From positions 744,001 to 808,000 of the forward strand of contig NZ_JADOBQ010000001.1 of the NCBI RefSeq assembly GCF_015644665.1: DNA of 64,000 bases. Direction: 5' to 3'. The notes below the pieces were generated by a model. The model searched no databases and was not told the origin of the DNA. It saw only the letters and a list, made by a program, of their open reading frames with translations. Within the stretch, counting starts at the first letter, position 1; every line of letters begins with the position of its first letter. Positions 63,870 to 64,000 of this stretch are shown piece by piece. The DNA comes from Roseobacter sp. MH60115. GTDB taxonomy: Bacteria > Pseudomonadota > Alphaproteobacteria > Rhodobacterales > Rhodobacteraceae. A program made the position numbers and the translations under genes.

Positions 63870-64000
63870 GTGAAAATTCTCTTTGTTGCCTCGGAATGCG
63901 CGCCCTTCGTGAAAACCGGCGGGCTGGCGGATGTGATTGGCGCGGTGCCCAAGGCGTTGGCCCCCCTCGGGGTCGATGCCCGGGTGATGCTGCCCGTCTA
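63870..64000 (+). CDS. glgA: Glycogen synthase, N-terminal part (3' partial)
   Basis: GTG start 1 base after the glgC stop. The 43 visible codons read [20 protein letters not shown], then [14 protein letters not shown]. The KTGGLADV motif binds ADP-glucose in GT5 glycogen synthases. The rest lies beyond the window. Gene order glgP-B-C-A supports the call. Confidence 0.93.
   Translation, partial: MKILFVASECAPFVKTGGLADVIGAVPKALAPLGVDARVMLPV

Overview
This window is chromosomal DNA from an alphaproteobacterium, most likely a marine Roseobacter-group Rhodobacteraceae. The reasons are high GC, dense same-strand operons with ATGA or TTGA overlaps, several TRAP and ABC uptake systems, a complete beta-hydroxyaspartate cycle cluster, and the glpRDSTPQUVK glycerol operon known from rhizobia and their relatives. 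Both ends cut genes: a formate dehydrogenase alpha subunit on the left and glycogen synthase on the right. I see no tRNA, rRNA, CRISPR array or insertion sequence.

Layout. (1) 2-3035: membrane-bound formate dehydrogenase (fdhA 3' part, fdhB, fdhC) and a 42-residue membrane ORF. (2) 3038-9503: malonate module, with a GntR regulator divergent from a TRAP transporter, malonyl-CoA decarboxylase and malonyl-CoA synthetase (matR/matPQMAB). (3) 9505-15206, minus strand: a second TRAP transporter with an amidase, a small membrane protein and a D-2-hydroxyacid dehydrogenase; the substrate is unknown. (4) 15515-21005: bhcR divergent from bhcABCD, the beta-hydroxyaspartate cycle that turns two glyoxylate into one oxaloacetate. 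(5) 21242-30426: a signalling and GTPase cluster (Ser/Thr kinase, FHA protein, PP2C phosphatase, three P-loop GTPase-like proteins of which two are dynamin-like, a possible roadblock protein and an unknown protein). This is the least explained part of the window and the best candidate for an undescribed system. (6) 30633-38896: an NMT1/THI5-type ABC importer with a cytosine-deaminase-like amidohydrolase, FAD oxidase, two flavodoxin-fold oxidoreductases, a 2-oxoglutarate/Fe(II) oxygenase and a creatininase-family hydrolase, probably a catabolic route for an N-heterocycle. (7) 38888-40375: EamA exporter and MarR regulator separated by three overlapping or adjacent palindromes. (8) 40372-53122: glycerol/glycerol-3-phosphate operon, interrupted by a GIY-YIG nuclease gene and 66-bp palindromic elements, then an Fe-dependent alcohol dehydrogenase and a small P-loop kinase. 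(9) 53329-64000: gap, edd, eda, fructokinase, then glgP-glgB-glgC-glgA.

Taken together this is the gene content of a heterotroph living on small dissolved organics (formate, malonate, glycolate/glyoxylate, glycerol, sugars). Carbon is routed through Entner-Doudoroff and beta-hydroxyaspartate reactions, and surplus is stored as glycogen. Functional calls rest on motifs read by eye and on gene order; no database search was run. Residue positions are counted from the starts chosen here.
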